Shown here one piece after another: positions 8,982-17,633 of a stretch of DNA of 64,000 bases. Numbering within the stretch: position 1 is the stretch's first letter; each line of letters opens with the position of its first letter. Position numbers and translations under genes: made by a program. This DNA comes from Blautia sp. (GTDB taxonomy: Bacteria; Bacillota; Clostridia; Lachnospirales; Lachnospiraceae), in assembly GCA_022769545.1 (NCBI GenBank), contig JALEJS010000040.1, positions 53,662 to 117,661 of the forward strand, read 5' to 3'. The notes under the pieces are model-generated. The model was given only the letters and a program-made list of their open reading frames with translations. It did no database searches and was not told where the DNA came from.

Positions 8982-9680
8982 ATGAAACGATTTCTGAAAA
9001 CATTTTCTGTTTTTCTGCTGCTGGTGGTTCTGACGATACCTGTTCATGCAGACCAGAAAGCGGCAGAAGCCTACACGGTAAAGGTTGACTCCGGTTATCT
9101 CGCCGTGCGCTCTGCTCCGTCCTATGATGCTTCCAACGAACTGGCCAAGCTGTACACCGGCGATGTCTTTTATGTGGAAATGTGGCCCAGTGGAGATTAC
9201 TGGTATGGTTATACCAAATCCGGCGTAGAAGGCTATGTAAACAAAAACTATCTTGTGCCTGCCGGAGGCTCCGGATTTCATATCGCATCCAACATCAAAT
9301 TTACGCCGGACGGAGGCGATAAAGTTCTGGAAACAGACCATTTTTCCCTTCAGTTTCCGGCATATATCGACTGGGATTACAAGATTGTGAACAACACAAC
9401 TCTGGACATTATCTATACACCGGCTGCCAAAAGCGGTTTCGGCGGCAACGTAGTCACGATCATGGCCTATGACTGGGGCGATAACAGCTACGAGGATTTG
9501 CCGGACTGGTCTGTCGCCGGCTCGGATGAAAACAAAAAATACATTGCCGTATTCCCGACGGATGTAAGATTCGATCCAAACGATTCGACACAGCAGAAAG
9601 AATATCAGGAACTCCTGGAAATCGCAGAAGATATGGACTGCAACGACAGCAGCGCCTACAACCTGTTCAAAATAAAATGA
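8982..9680 (+). CDS. Secreted bacterial SH3-domain protein
   Basis: 232 aa. A Lys/Arg start and hydrophobic core (residues 1-23, ending VHA) form a signal peptide. Residues about 30-92 match an SH3b domain (YLAVRSAPSYD, YTGDVFYVE, YGYTKSGVEGYVNKNYL), which usually binds cell-wall peptides. Residues about 105-232 are an unassigned domain with a FSLQFPAYIDW start. There is no lipobox or sortase signal, so the protein is secreted or held by wall binding. The ATG follows AGGAGG. Single gene between its own promoter and a terminator. Confidence 0.82.
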   Translation: MKRFLKTFSVFLLLVVLTIPVHADQKAAEAYTVKVDSGYLAVRSAPSYDASNELAKLYTGDVFYVEMWPSGDYWYGYTKSGVEGYVNKNYLVPAGGSGFHIASNIKFTPDGGDKVLETDHFSLQFPAYIDWDYKIVNNTTLDIIYTPAAKSGFGGNVVTIMAYDWGDNSYEDLPDWSVAGSDENKKYIAVFPTDVRFDPNDSTQQKEYQELLEIAEDMDCNDSSAYNLFKIK

Positions 9681-9690
9681 CCGGTCAGCA

Positions 9691-9716
9691 AAGGGGTGTC
9701 CCACCGGACACCCCTT
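9691..9716. terminator. Bidirectional terminator hairpin
   Basis: A perfect 11-bp stem (AAGGGGTGTCC / GGACACCCCTT) with a 4-base loop lies between convergent genes. T-rich bases follow on the plus strand, and CTTTG on the minus strand. Confidence 0.75.
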
Positions 9717-9722
9717 ATTCTG

Positions 9723-10061
9723 TCACCTGCTGCAGCAGGCTTTGATGGCTCTGCACGCAAATTCCGCCGTTCCTTCTCCTCCGGCTTTGTCGATATTCGC
9801 TGTAAATTCACCGCCGTCTGCATACATTTCGCCAAGCGACAGGAGAATTTCCTTCGTACAGTTATAATAATTCTCTGTGATGTGATCCTGCAGCTTTCGG
9901 ATCAGCTTCTGTGCATCTTCCCCTTCGGGATCACCGCCGCGAAGTGCTCCGATTTCTGCAAAAATGCTCATCATCTCCACATTCAGACTTCTCTGCTGTT
10001 CCAGTGCTTTGTCCCGGTCACCGTACCGTCTGTTTTCCTTCCACATTCTGTTTGAATCCAA
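9723..10061 (-). CDS. Stand-alone TipAS antibiotic-recognition domain protein
   Basis: Up to 112 aa. In TipA this domain is the C-terminal drug-binding half of a MerR regulator that traps thiopeptides and other cyclic antibiotics. Visible features are IFAEIGALRGGDPEGEDAQ, then NYYNCTKEILLSLGEMYADG, then EFTANIDKAGGEGTAEF. No MerR helix-turn-helix is attached. The start is uncertain: TTG at 10061 or ATG at 10046, both inside the end of the permease gene, so expression is probably coupled to the ABC transporter. As last gene of the Bce-type unit it may sequester the drug or be a leftover of a longer protein. Confidence 0.75.
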   Translation of the reverse strand: MDSNRMWKENRRYGDRDKALEQQRSLNVEMMSIFAEIGALRGGDPEGEDAQKLIRKLQDHITENYYNCTKEILLSLGEMYADGGEFTANIDKAGGEGTAEFACRAIKACCSR

Positions 10062-12105
10062 TATATGTCACCAGAAAATACATCAGGTAAATTCCGAAAA
10101 ACAGTGCCATGCTGACGGCAAAATACATCCCGGCCAATGTGGGAACCCCCGTCTCACGCACAAAGATTTCTGATACCTGCAGGATCATTTTTCCGCTTAT
10201 GAGAGCTGCCAGAAACGCAGGACACAGATAATATGCCGTGAGCTGTTTCCGGATCAGACGGTTGATACCGGAGCGTTCCAGTCCAAGCTTGGACAGCACA
10301 TCATACCGGAATCTGTATTTTGCAGAATCACTGAGCTGCTGTACCGACAAAACCGTCATTGCCACACACACAAATACCAGCCCGATATAAAACAGAGGAA
10401 TCACAATCGACGCCAGAAGATATTTCACATTCCGGATCGTCTGTTCCCGCACAAGCACATCCTCCGTATAGGAAATAATATTGTCGGATCCCAGACAGTT
10501 ATTTCCTTCCGACGATGCATCTCTGTAATATTTCGCCTCCCGCTGCCCGCCAGGCATGGCCTGATACAGTTTTTCCGCAAGGCCTTCCGGCGGACTGTCC
10601 TTTAAATCCGCCGTCAACTCAGAATAAAAGGGCTGCATCCGCACGAGCACTTCATCCGGTACCACGATCAGATAATCCCCGCCATTGTGCCCGTCCTGCG
10701 AAAAAGCATCCGCATAAATTCCGGCACAGGTGAGATACCCTTTTCCGGAGGCATCTGCAATTTTCAGATCATTCCCGATTCCCTGTACTTCCTCTTCCAG
10801 CCGTTTTTTGATCTGTACCGCATATTCTTTCTCTCCCAGTGAAATTTCTCCGTAGCCCAGCATCCTCCGCAGATGATTGTAATCAGAAAGTCCCATATAC
10901 GTATCGTATCTGCAGTATATCCCTTCCGTCTCCAGCATCTTCTCTGCTTTTTCCCGGTTGAGACTTCCGTCCGGGCTGCGGTAAATGCTGCCAAACGAAC
11001 GCAGATTGGTCAGCATCCAGAAATTCACCTGTGCCTCACGGTCTGTATAAATAGAATACTGAAAAATTTCCTCCGGCCCGGCCGATTCTGTCAGAATTTT
11101 TCTGGCCCAGGCAAAGTCCTCGTCGGTATCCGGGCTGTAGATCTGCACGTCAAAGGGAAACTTCTTTTCCAGCATCACATTTTCATAATCCGTAAACATC
11201 AGGGCGATGGAAGCACCCATCAGAGCAATGGTAAAAAGGGCGGTAAGCGTTCCCATTGTAAACTGCATCGTCCGCACCTTAGACGCAAACTGTCTCAGAA
11301 GAAACAGATTCTGTCCTCTGTAGATTCCGTTTTTCTTTTTTCTCACATAACAGATGATCCAGGCGGAAACGCCCACATAAAAAAGATAAATGGTGATAAC
11401 CAGACCGGTCAGAAAGAGCATGATCTGCACCATATCCGACAGGAAACGGAACACCGTCCAGAACGCAAGGATAAACAGGACAGAAAACGGGAGCAGCAGT
11501 TTTTTCACCGTCTCATGCTTTTCCCGGATGACTTCATTTTGTCTTCCTGCATTCATCAGATCATGGATATTCATCTTTTTAAACTTTCTCCTGCACCGAA
11601 AAACGGCAAGAAGATAACAGCCCTCATAACACAGCACCGTCATCAGGATCGTCCATTTATTCAGCCCGAAGCTCAGATGATACTCCATGCGCATCAGTGA
11701 AAACAGAATCGCCAGCAAAACCTGCTCCAGAAGAACCCCCGCAAACATTCCGATCAGAAACGCAGCGGCACCGAGAAGGAGATTCTCGCGGATATAAATC
11801 CTGGAGATGATTTTCTTCTTCATTCCCAGAAGCAGATATATTCCAAACTCCGTGCTCCTCTTCTCCAGCATAAATCGCACCATATAATTGATCAGCCATG
11901 CCACAATCAGTACAACAAACACCGTTGCAAGCCCGATCATCGCGCCAAGCATATTCTCTGTTTCCATATAGTTTTTCACTTTATCCTGAAAAATCAGACT
12001 GTTGAACGCATACATCATCGCCGCCACAGCCGTCATGGTAAACATGTATACCAGATAATCCGAGACCGAACGTTTTACATTCCGAAAAATAAGCTTACGG
12101 AGCAT
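10018..12105 (-). CDS. Bce-type ABC transporter permease (FtsX-like, antimicrobial peptide resistance)
   Basis: About 695 aa from ATG 12105, which follows GGAGGTGAG; a GTG at 12117 is the alternative. The pattern of about ten membrane segments with one large extracellular domain (roughly residues 310-510) between TM 7 and 8 is that of BceB/VraG permeases, which clear peptide antibiotics such as bacitracin from the membrane and also act as the sensor for their partner kinase. It overlaps the ATPase gene by 11 bases and the TipAS gene by about 44. The kinase and regulator genes lie directly upstream, giving a full Bce module. Specific drug not predictable. Confidence 0.87.
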   Translation of the reverse strand: MLRKLIFRNVKRSVSDYLVYMFTMTAVAAMMYAFNSLIFQDKVKNYMETENMLGAMIGLATVFVVLIVAWLINYMVRFMLEKRSTEFGIYLLLGMKKKIISRIYIRENLLLGAAAFLIGMFAGVLLEQVLLAILFSLMRMEYHLSFGLNKWTILMTVLCYEGCYLLAVFRCRRKFKKMNIHDLMNAGRQNEVIREKHETVKKLLLPFSVLFILAFWTVFRFLSDMVQIMLFLTGLVITIYLFYVGVSAWIICYVRKKKNGIYRGQNLFLLRQFASKVRTMQFTMGTLTALFTIALMGASIALMFTDYENVMLEKKFPFDVQIYSPDTDEDFAWARKILTESAGPEEIFQYSIYTDREAQVNFWMLTNLRSFGSIYRSPDGSLNREKAEKMLETEGIYCRYDTYMGLSDYNHLRRMLGYGEISLGEKEYAVQIKKRLEEEVQGIGNDLKIADASGKGYLTCAGIYADAFSQDGHNGGDYLIVVPDEVLVRMQPFYSELTADLKDSPPEGLAEKLYQAMPGGQREAKYYRDASSEGNNCLGSDNIISYTEDVLVREQTIRNVKYLLASIVIPLFYIGLVFVCVAMTVLSVQQLSDSAKYRFRYDVLSKLGLERSGINRLIRKQLTAYYLCPAFLAALISGKMILQVSEIFVRETGVPTLAGMYFAVSMALFFGIYLMYFLVTYIGFKQNVEGKQTVR

Positions 12106-12862
12106 CGCTGAACTCACCTCCCGTCAGAGACAGGACATCCAGGATCTCCTGCAGAAATTCCTTTCTGGACCGCTCCCCGCGCACCAGCTCATGAAAGATC
12201 TTCCCGTCCTTCAGAAAAAGAATTCGTCCGCAATAGCTGGCAGAAAAGGCATCATGCGTCACCATAAGAATCGTCGCCTTCATCATCCGGTTCAGCCTTG
12301 TGAAGGTTTCCAGCAGAATCTGTGCAGACCGGGAATCCAGCGCTCCCGTGGGTTCGTCGGCAAGAAGCAGCCGGGGCTGATTCACCATGGCCCTTGCGCA
12401 GGCGCACCTTTGCTTCTGACCGCCGGATACCTGATAGGGAAACTTATCCCGGATATCTTCTATATCCAGCAGCCGCAGCATCCGCTCACACTCTTCCTGA
12501 ATTTCTTTTTTTCTTTTATCCTGCAGCGTAAGTGCAAGGATGATATTCTCCTCAATCGTCAGCGTATCCAAAAGATTATACTCCTGAAACACGAATCCCA
12601 GATTCTCTTTGCGGAACTTTGAAAGCTCCTCCTCGGACAGCTCCGTAATATCCGTATCCTCGTAAAAAATGTGGCCGGCTGTCACCCGGTCGATCGTTGC
12701 AAGCGCATTCAGAAGCGTCGTCTTGCCGGAACCGGAGGCTCCCATCACACCCACAAATTCTCCCTGACTTACTTCAAAGCTTACGCGGTCCACGGCCTTC
12801 GTCACATTGGAGCCGTTTCCATAATACTTTTCGATATCACAAACGCGAATATAATTTCCCAT
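12095..12862 (-). CDS. Bce-type ABC transporter ATP-binding protein
   Basis: 255 aa from ATG 12862, with GGAG 8 bases ahead. Walker A GASGSGKTT, Q-loop FVFQEYNLLD, signature VSGGQKQR, Walker B LLLADEPTGALD and the switch histidine in VTHD are all present. It belongs to the MacB/BceA group that pairs with FtsX-like permeases. It is the first gene of the effector operon, downstream of a near-perfect 28-bp palindrome that probably binds the neighbouring response regulator. Confidence 0.92.
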   Translation of the reverse strand: MGNYIRVCDIEKYYGNGSNVTKAVDRVSFEVSQGEFVGVMGASGSGKTTLLNALATIDRVTAGHIFYEDTDITELSEEELSKFRKENLGFVFQEYNLLDTLTIEENIILALTLQDKRKKEIQEECERMLRLLDIEDIRDKFPYQVSGGQKQRCACARAMVNQPRLLLADEPTGALDSRSAQILLETFTRLNRMMKATILMVTHDAFSASYCGRILFLKDGKIFHELVRGERSRKEFLQEILDVLSLTGGEFSDAP

Positions 12863-12941
12863 CACAATCACTCCTGACTTTCCAGATGTTTTTCTTTTAT
12901 CCTACCGGATCTGTCTGTTTTTTTGTATAAAGACAGATTGA

Positions 12942-12969
12942 AGTTATCTTACATTATTGAAAGATAACT
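12942..12969. promoter_or_regulatory. 28-bp near-perfect palindrome, likely Bce-type response-regulator operator
   Basis: Arms AGTTATCTT and AAGATAACT flank a centre that reads TTACA-TTAT-TGAAA across the junction. This resembles the TNACA-N4-TGTAA core reported for BceR-type regulators. It lies 80-108 bases upstream of the ATPase start, in the gap between the kinase and ABC genes. A TTTATACAA stretch about 25 bases downstream could hold the -10. Confidence 0.68.
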
Positions 12970-12999
12970 CCAATCCTCCGGTATACTGACATATTCATT

Positions 13000-14097
13000 T
13001 CAGACGATTGTCTCTGTGTTTATCACATCTGTGCATTCGCCGCATCTGATATAGGCACTGACAGGAAAATCCAGAATCATGCTGGTTTCCTCCCCGTATA
13101 CAGATTCTGCCCGCAGCCCGATTCCAAGCTTATCACAAAGCTTCCGGCACAGATAGAGCCCCATGCCGGTAGAGCGCTCACGGTCACGCCCATTGCTTCC
13201 GGTAAATCCCTTCTCAAAGATACGGCCCAGCTCCTCCTGCCGGATTCCCACTCCATTATCCTTTATCGTCAGGATCACTCCGCGTTCTGTCCGTTTTGCC
13301 AGAATGTGCAGCACCGGAGCCTCTCTTCTGTATTTGACACTGTTCAGAATCATCTGATGGATCACAAACGCCAGCCATTTCCGGTCTGTATAAACCGTCT
13401 CATTACAGTCCACCTCCGCACGGATCTGATTGCGGATCAGAAGCAGCCGGTTCTTTTCCAGAACCTCACAGACCACCTCCTGAAGATCCGTCTCCCGGAT
13501 CAGATAGTCTTTATAGACAGCCTGCCCACGTGCCAGATAAAGCACCATATCCACAGCATTTTCGATCTTCTGATTTTCCAGACAGATTGTCTGAAATACT
13601 TCTCTGTCCGGCATCTCCCCCGGTGTCTCCTGACTTTTATCGGCCACCGGACCGGATCTCCGCCGATTTTCGCACAACAGAGAAATACAGGTAATCGGTG
13701 CCTTGATCTCATGCACCCAGCTTTCCATATACTCCTGGTACTCTTTCTGCTCATCCTCCATCTGTCGGATCCGTTCGATCACCGATTTGTTGGAACGCCG
13801 GATCATTTCCCGATACAGCTGATCCTCCAGCCGACAGGATCCGGGAAGAAGCTCACCGAGAAGATACCGCTGATCCATCTTTTCCAGGATCCGATCCGCT
13901 TCCTGAAAAAACTGTCTTCTCTGCAGATACACGGTCGTCAGCCACACTGCCAGAATCAGGATCCAGAAGATCAGAATCAGAAGAATATTTCCCGAAGGAT
14001 ATCCGGTAACCAGCAGAAACCCTGCCAACAGAAGCATACACAGTACCTGCAGAAGCAGCAGAAGACTTTTGTCTTTCAGAAACGCGAAAAAACTCAT
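13000..14097 (-). CDS. Bce-type intramembrane-sensing histidine kinase
   Basis: 365 aa. Two closely spaced membrane helices (about 11-31 and 37-57) leave almost no outside loop, as in BceS, where the signal comes from the transporter. The H-box histidine is H129 in WVHEIKAP; N-box NSVKY and G-boxes DNGVGI and GMGLYLC follow. It starts at an ATG overlapping the regulator stop by 4 bases (ATGA), so the two are translationally coupled. Confidence 0.92.
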   Translation of the reverse strand: MSFFAFLKDKSLLLLLQVLCMLLLAGFLLVTGYPSGNILLILIFWILILAVWLTTVYLQRRQFFQEADRILEKMDQRYLLGELLPGSCRLEDQLYREMIRRSNKSVIERIRQMEDEQKEYQEYMESWVHEIKAPITCISLLCENRRRSGPVADKSQETPGEMPDREVFQTICLENQKIENAVDMVLYLARGQAVYKDYLIRETDLQEVVCEVLEKNRLLLIRNQIRAEVDCNETVYTDRKWLAFVIHQMILNSVKYRREAPVLHILAKRTERGVILTIKDNGVGIRQEELGRIFEKGFTGSNGRDRERSTGMGLYLCRKLCDKLGIGLRAESVYGEETSMILDFPVSAYIRCGECTDVINTETIV

Positions 14098-14768
14098 ACC
14101 CGGTACCCCATTCCTCGCCTGGTTTCAATCAGATCCGTCACTCCGATTTCCTTCAGTTTTTCACGGATTCTCGTCACATTGACGCTCAGAGTATTGTCAT
14201 CTATAAAAATCTGATTTTCCCACAGATATTCCACCAGGTCGCTCCGCATCACAAATTCTCCTGCATTCCGGAACAGCATATGCAGAATTTTCATCTCATT
14301 TTTCGTAAGCTCCACCGTTTTTCCCTGGAAAGCAAGACTGCATTTCGCGACATCCAGCTCCACACCCTTCCGGATAAACAGCGTATCCTCCCCCTTCTCA
14401 TGTCCCTTCGTTCTCTTGAGCACTGCTGCAATTCGTGCCAGAAGAATCGGTGCCTGATAAGGCTTCGTGATATAGTCATCACCACCCCGGAGCATTCCGT
14501 TCAGCTCATCCATGGAACTGTTCCGGCTGGTCAGAAAAATAACCGGCACTTCCATCTGCTCCCGGATCTGCATACAGATATCAAACCCGGAGATTCCCGG
14601 AAGATTCACATCCAGAAGTACCAGATCGGGATGTTTTTCCATAATCTGCTTTGCAGTATCTTCAAATGTGCTGCACAGCTCCGCCTGATACAGCGCACTT
14701 TCCAGTAATATTTTCAGCTCTCTGCGGATGATCGGATCATCCTCCACAATAAAAATACGGCTTGCCAT
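14094..14768 (-). CDS. OmpR/PhoB-family response regulator (Bce-type)
   Basis: 224 aa from ATG 14768, with GGAAG upstream; the open frame extends further but lacks a site. The receiver domain has D10, D11, phosphoacceptor D53 (LLDVNLPG) and K in DDYITKPY. The C-terminal winged helix (about 130-224) ends TDLIETRRGMGYRV. It should bind in front of the ABC genes when peptide antibiotics load the transporter. It starts 35 bases after the HAD gene, so the sensory pair may belong to a longer transcript. Confidence 0.92.
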   Translation of the reverse strand: MASRIFIVEDDPIIRRELKILLESALYQAELCSTFEDTAKQIMEKHPDLVLLDVNLPGISGFDICMQIREQMEVPVIFLTSRNSSMDELNGMLRGGDDYITKPYQAPILLARIAAVLKRTKGHEKGEDTLFIRKGVELDVAKCSLAFQGKTVELTKNEMKILHMLFRNAGEFVMRSDLVEYLWENQIFIDDNTLSVNVTRIREKLKEIGVTDLIETRRGMGYRV

Positions 14769-14803
14769 AAGTTCTTCCGACACCTTCTCCCTGCCAGTCT
14801 CTT

Positions 14804-15454
14804 TCAGAAGGAAAGCTCCTCCAAAGACCGCACCACCCGAATATCTGTTCTGTCTGAAGTCCCCTTTCTGTCCAGCAGAATGGGAACAATCCCGGTTTCC
14901 AGTGCACATCTCACATCCGAAGTCTCCGAATCCCCGATCATCACAGCCTCCGAAGGATCAACGGCTGCCACACGGACTGCCTCTTCCAGAATTTCTCTAT
15001 GCGGCTTACATGCCCGAACCAACTCTGCAGAAATAATTCCGGCCACCGAAAGCTCTTTTTCCCGCAGAGACTGCTCCACATAACACAGATCATCATTCGT
15101 CACCACATACACCGGCAGCGAGCATCTCTGTACAAAGGGCTTCACATCATCAAACAGAGGCGCATGGATCCAGGAATCCCTCCAGATATCATGTACCGTC
15201 TTCCGGTCTGCACAAAGCTGATACTCTTTTTCACAGATATCCAGAATGCGCTCTACCATTTCATCCTTTTTGATAAAGGTTTCCTGATAATCCTCCCACT
15301 CACTTTTTTTGATCATTCCCCACACCACACGCAGGGCCTCCTTCGGATCCCGCAGGCTGCTGGAGGTTATGAATATTTTCAGAAGCTGCTTTGTATAGGG
15401 ATCATCTTCACGAACCATTGTGCCTGTATAATCAAGAAAAATCGCTTTTATCAT
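14804..15454 (-). CDS. HAD-superfamily hydrolase
   Basis: 216 aa. Motif I FLDYTGTM (nucleophile D8, with acid position D replaced by T in the DYTGT arrangement), motif II VTND, motif III lysine in ACKPHREI and motif IV MIGDSETSD define a haloacid dehalogenase-type phosphatase with an alpha-helical cap. Note that the usual DxD is DYT here, so phosphatase chemistry is not certain. The ATG follows GGAG. Overlaps the upstream YunG-like gene by 23 bases. Confidence 0.82.
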   Translation of the reverse strand: MIKAIFLDYTGTMVREDDPYTKQLLKIFITSSSLRDPKEALRVVWGMIKKSEWEDYQETFIKKDEMVERILDICEKEYQLCADRKTVHDIWRDSWIHAPLFDDVKPFVQRCSLPVYVVTNDDLCYVEQSLREKELSVAGIISAELVRACKPHREILEEAVRVAAVDPSEAVMIGDSETSDVRCALETGIVPILLDRKGTSDRTDIRVVRSLEELSF

Positions 15455-15899
15455 TTTTTACTCTCCTGTCTGTGCTCCATTTTTCCAGTTCCTTTTTCAG
15501 ATACTCATATCGGAGGCGTTTCTCTTCTCTGGCAAAATGAACCTCCCGAAACTGCTCCGGATTCCCATCATAAACCAGCTCTTCCTCCCCAAACTGTTCA
15601 CTGGTCAGATCAAACCGGCAGTCTCCGACCACATTATAACAGTGATAATTTCCGCCCGGCTGCAAAATTCCATATACCTTTCCGCCAAAGATGTCCTGTG
15701 CCAGAAAAGCAGTAATGGAGCACTGCCCCAATGTTTTATTTTCCGGTGTCCACCGGTTTCTCAGCCTGGGCGGACAGGTCTGAGCGCACCAGATGTCACA
15801 AAGCGCATCATATAAATCCAGCGGTGTATGTATTCCCGGATACTTATCCGTACGTGCCAAAGCCTTCGCCTGCTCCCATCCCCAGAATCTGTATTCCAT
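15432..15899 (-). CDS. YunG-family protein of unknown function
   Basis: 155 aa. The core CPPRLRNRWTPENKTLGQCS, then DIFGGKVYGI, then YHCYNVVGDCRFDLTSEQFG, and a tail EKRLRYEYLKKELEKW are characteristic of the YunG family. No catalytic role is known to me; the conserved Cys/His/Asp (GQCS, YHCYN, FDLTSEQF) recall papain-like folds but that is speculation. Translationally coupled with the HAD gene. Confidence 0.75.
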   Translation of the reverse strand: MEYRFWGWEQAKALARTDKYPGIHTPLDLYDALCDIWCAQTCPPRLRNRWTPENKTLGQCSITAFLAQDIFGGKVYGILQPGGNYHCYNVVGDCRFDLTSEQFGEEELVYDGNPEQFREVHFAREEKRLRYEYLKKELEKWSTDRRVKNDKSDFS

Positions 15900-15917
15900 A
15901 AAAATCCGATCCTTTCT

Positions 15918-16742
15918 TTATTGTTTGACGGGGAAATATTCCCACATGTCTCCGCTGTGAATCTGCACCAGCTGTTCTTTCATGATTGGCTTCATCAGGT
16001 CAAGTGCCTTCTGCCCGGTACAATGCCCGGTAAAAAACCTGGTTCTCCACTTTTTCAGTTCCTGTGCCGTATCCAGTATGGTCCTCGTTTCCTCCGGTGT
16101 GTAATCTGTTTTTTTCATCATATGAAAGCCGCTGATCACCGCATCCGGCATTCCTCCATACACTTCTTCATAACGCTCCAGAATATTCAGAATCCCGTTA
16201 TGTGCACATCCGGACAGCAGCACCGTATGCTCCTGCGTTCGGATTACCAGACACTGCTCATGGTCAAAGCGGTCCTGCATCCGCTTTCCGTCTGCCATCC
16301 TGGACAGCTGCAGGTTGCTCTGCGGATAAAATTTTCTGCCACAGATATTGGTAAAAATGGAAAGTTCCTCATCGATCACACAATCTCCGTGCAGCCGGCA
16401 GACCTGCGGAAGCATTCCGATCCGTTTATCCACTCCGATGTACCGTTCATCATGGTAATAGTCTCCCAGAGCAGACTCCTGCAGATAAATTCTGGCCGCA
16501 GAATTGATTTCACAAAATGCCAGGAGTCCGCCTGAATGGTCGTAATGTCCATGGCTTAACACCACCGTGTCCACTTCCTCCAGAGAAACGCCCAGCTTTT
16601 TTGCGTTTTCCAGAAATGCATCACTTGCACCGGTGTCCACCAGTATTTTGTGGTGTTCTGTCTCCACATAAACAGACAGCCCATGCTCCGACAGGCAGTC
16701 CCGGGCCCCACATGTATTTTCCATTAAAACTGCAATTTTCAT
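15918..16742 (-). CDS. MBL-fold metallo-hydrolase
   Basis: 274 aa from ATG 16742 (AGGAG upstream; the TTG further out is weaker). The metal motif is H64-x-H66-x-D68-H69 (SHGHYDHS), with a later GCAHNGILNILE and a C-terminal GHCTG. This arrangement matches the DHPMP/beta-RFAP synthase-related MBL subgroup found in anaerobes. Actual substrate unknown. Starts 148 bases from the end of yaaA and runs into the YunG/HAD genes. Confidence 0.85.
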   Translation of the reverse strand: MKIAVLMENTCGARDCLSEHGLSVYVETEHHKILVDTGASDAFLENAKKLGVSLEEVDTVVLSHGHYDHSGGLLAFCEINSAARIYLQESALGDYYHDERYIGVDKRIGMLPQVCRLHGDCVIDEELSIFTNICGRKFYPQSNLQLSRMADGKRMQDRFDHEQCLVIRTQEHTVLLSGCAHNGILNILERYEEVYGGMPDAVISGFHMMKKTDYTPEETRTILDTAQELKKWRTRFFTGHCTGQKALDLMKPIMKEQLVQIHSGDMWEYFPVKQ

Positions 16743-16766
16743 TCCGAATTCTCCTGTTTGCAATTC

Positions 16767-16792
16767 TAACCCTCTCGAATTCGAGGGGGTTA
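16767..16792. other. 26-bp near-perfect palindrome upstream of the MBL gene
   Basis: TAACCC and GGGTTA arms enclose CTCGAATTCGAG, with one mismatched pair. It sits 25 bases upstream of the MBL start and about 100 bases downstream of yaaA. No T-run follows on the minus strand, so an operator is as likely as a terminator. The surrounding 120 bases hold no other gene that I can support. Confidence 0.5.
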
Positions 16793-16889
16793 AAATTTTC
16801 TTTTATCGACAAATCAATCTCTTCCAGGATCTGCTTTTTATACCGTTTAGCGAGATGATAATCTCTTCCATGATTTCTCTACCACTCAA

Positions 16890-17633
16890 TTATGCTTTTA
16901 CAAACACATAGGTTCTCTCATCTGAAAGATCCTCCCGGAAAGCATAGCCCAGCCGGTCAAATTTTTTCATCTCCTGTGGATCTTCGATACTATTTTCCGC
17001 CATAAACCGGACCATCTCTCCTCTGGCCATCTTTGCGTAGACGCCCTTCTGAACAATCTTCTCCCCCGCAGGCTCTCCAAAGATGCAGGTAATATAAAGA
17101 TCCTCCGGTGTCAGATACTTCTCGATACATTTTGCATATTCCTTTGACGCCAGACTGACGATGATGCGGCTGTCATCCAGCACCTCGCGGTACAGCCGGT
17201 CTCCCCAGTAGTCATACAGATCTCTGCTTCCGGCAATCTTTGCCTTCGCCTGCATCTCCAGACGGTAAGGCGTCACACCGTCCAGCGGCTTTACCACACC
17301 ATAAAATGCAGACAAGATTCTCAGATGTTCCTGAACATAATCAAATTCACCATTGGCAAATACCGACGGAGCCATGTACTGATAAGCAATTCCCTCATAA
17401 GAAAGAATCGCCGGTGTCAGCCGTCTGGTCAGATTCATGCTCCGGAATCGTTCATAATTCTGTTCTGCGATCCTGTCATTGCATGCCCATAACTTCTTTG
17501 CTTCCGCATAGGACAGTCCCTGCATCCAGTGCATGATTTCCTCTGTCTGCTCCATAAATACCGGCAGTCCCTGATACGCAAGCGCATCCAGCTCCTCATT
17601 CATCTTTTTTGCCGGTGACAGTATTATTTTCAT
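16890..17633 (-). CDS. yaaA: Peroxide stress protein YaaA (UPF0246)
   Basis: 247 aa, full length. Starts MKIILSPAKKM; conserved LSAFYGVVKPLDGVTPYRLEM, then LYDYWGD, IVSLASKEYAK and the ending LSDERTYVFVK. In E. coli YaaA limits free iron and protects DNA under peroxide. Its start overlaps the stop of the peroxiredoxin gene by 4 bases (ATGA), an apt pairing for oxidative defence. Confidence 0.92.
   Translation of the reverse strand: MKIILSPAKKMNEELDALAYQGLPVFMEQTEEIMHWMQGLSYAEAKKLWACNDRIAEQNYERFRSMNLTRRLTPAILSYEGIAYQYMAPSVFANGEFDYVQEHLRILSAFYGVVKPLDGVTPYRLEMQAKAKIAGSRDLYDYWGDRLYREVLDDSRIIVSLASKEYAKCIEKYLTPEDLYITCIFGEPAGEKIVQKGVYAKMARGEMVRFMAENSIEDPQEMKKFDRLGYAFREDLSDERTYVFVKA

Noticed and set aside
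12911..12936. CTGTCT / AGACAG inverted repeat downstream of the Bce palindrome
   Set aside because: Six-base arms with a 14-base spacer in AT-rich DNA; likely chance.
16793..16889. Short minus-strand coding fragment between yaaA and the MBL gene
   Set aside because: A frame reading NPLEFERVR-like text is open but has no start with a ribosome site and no family I know.
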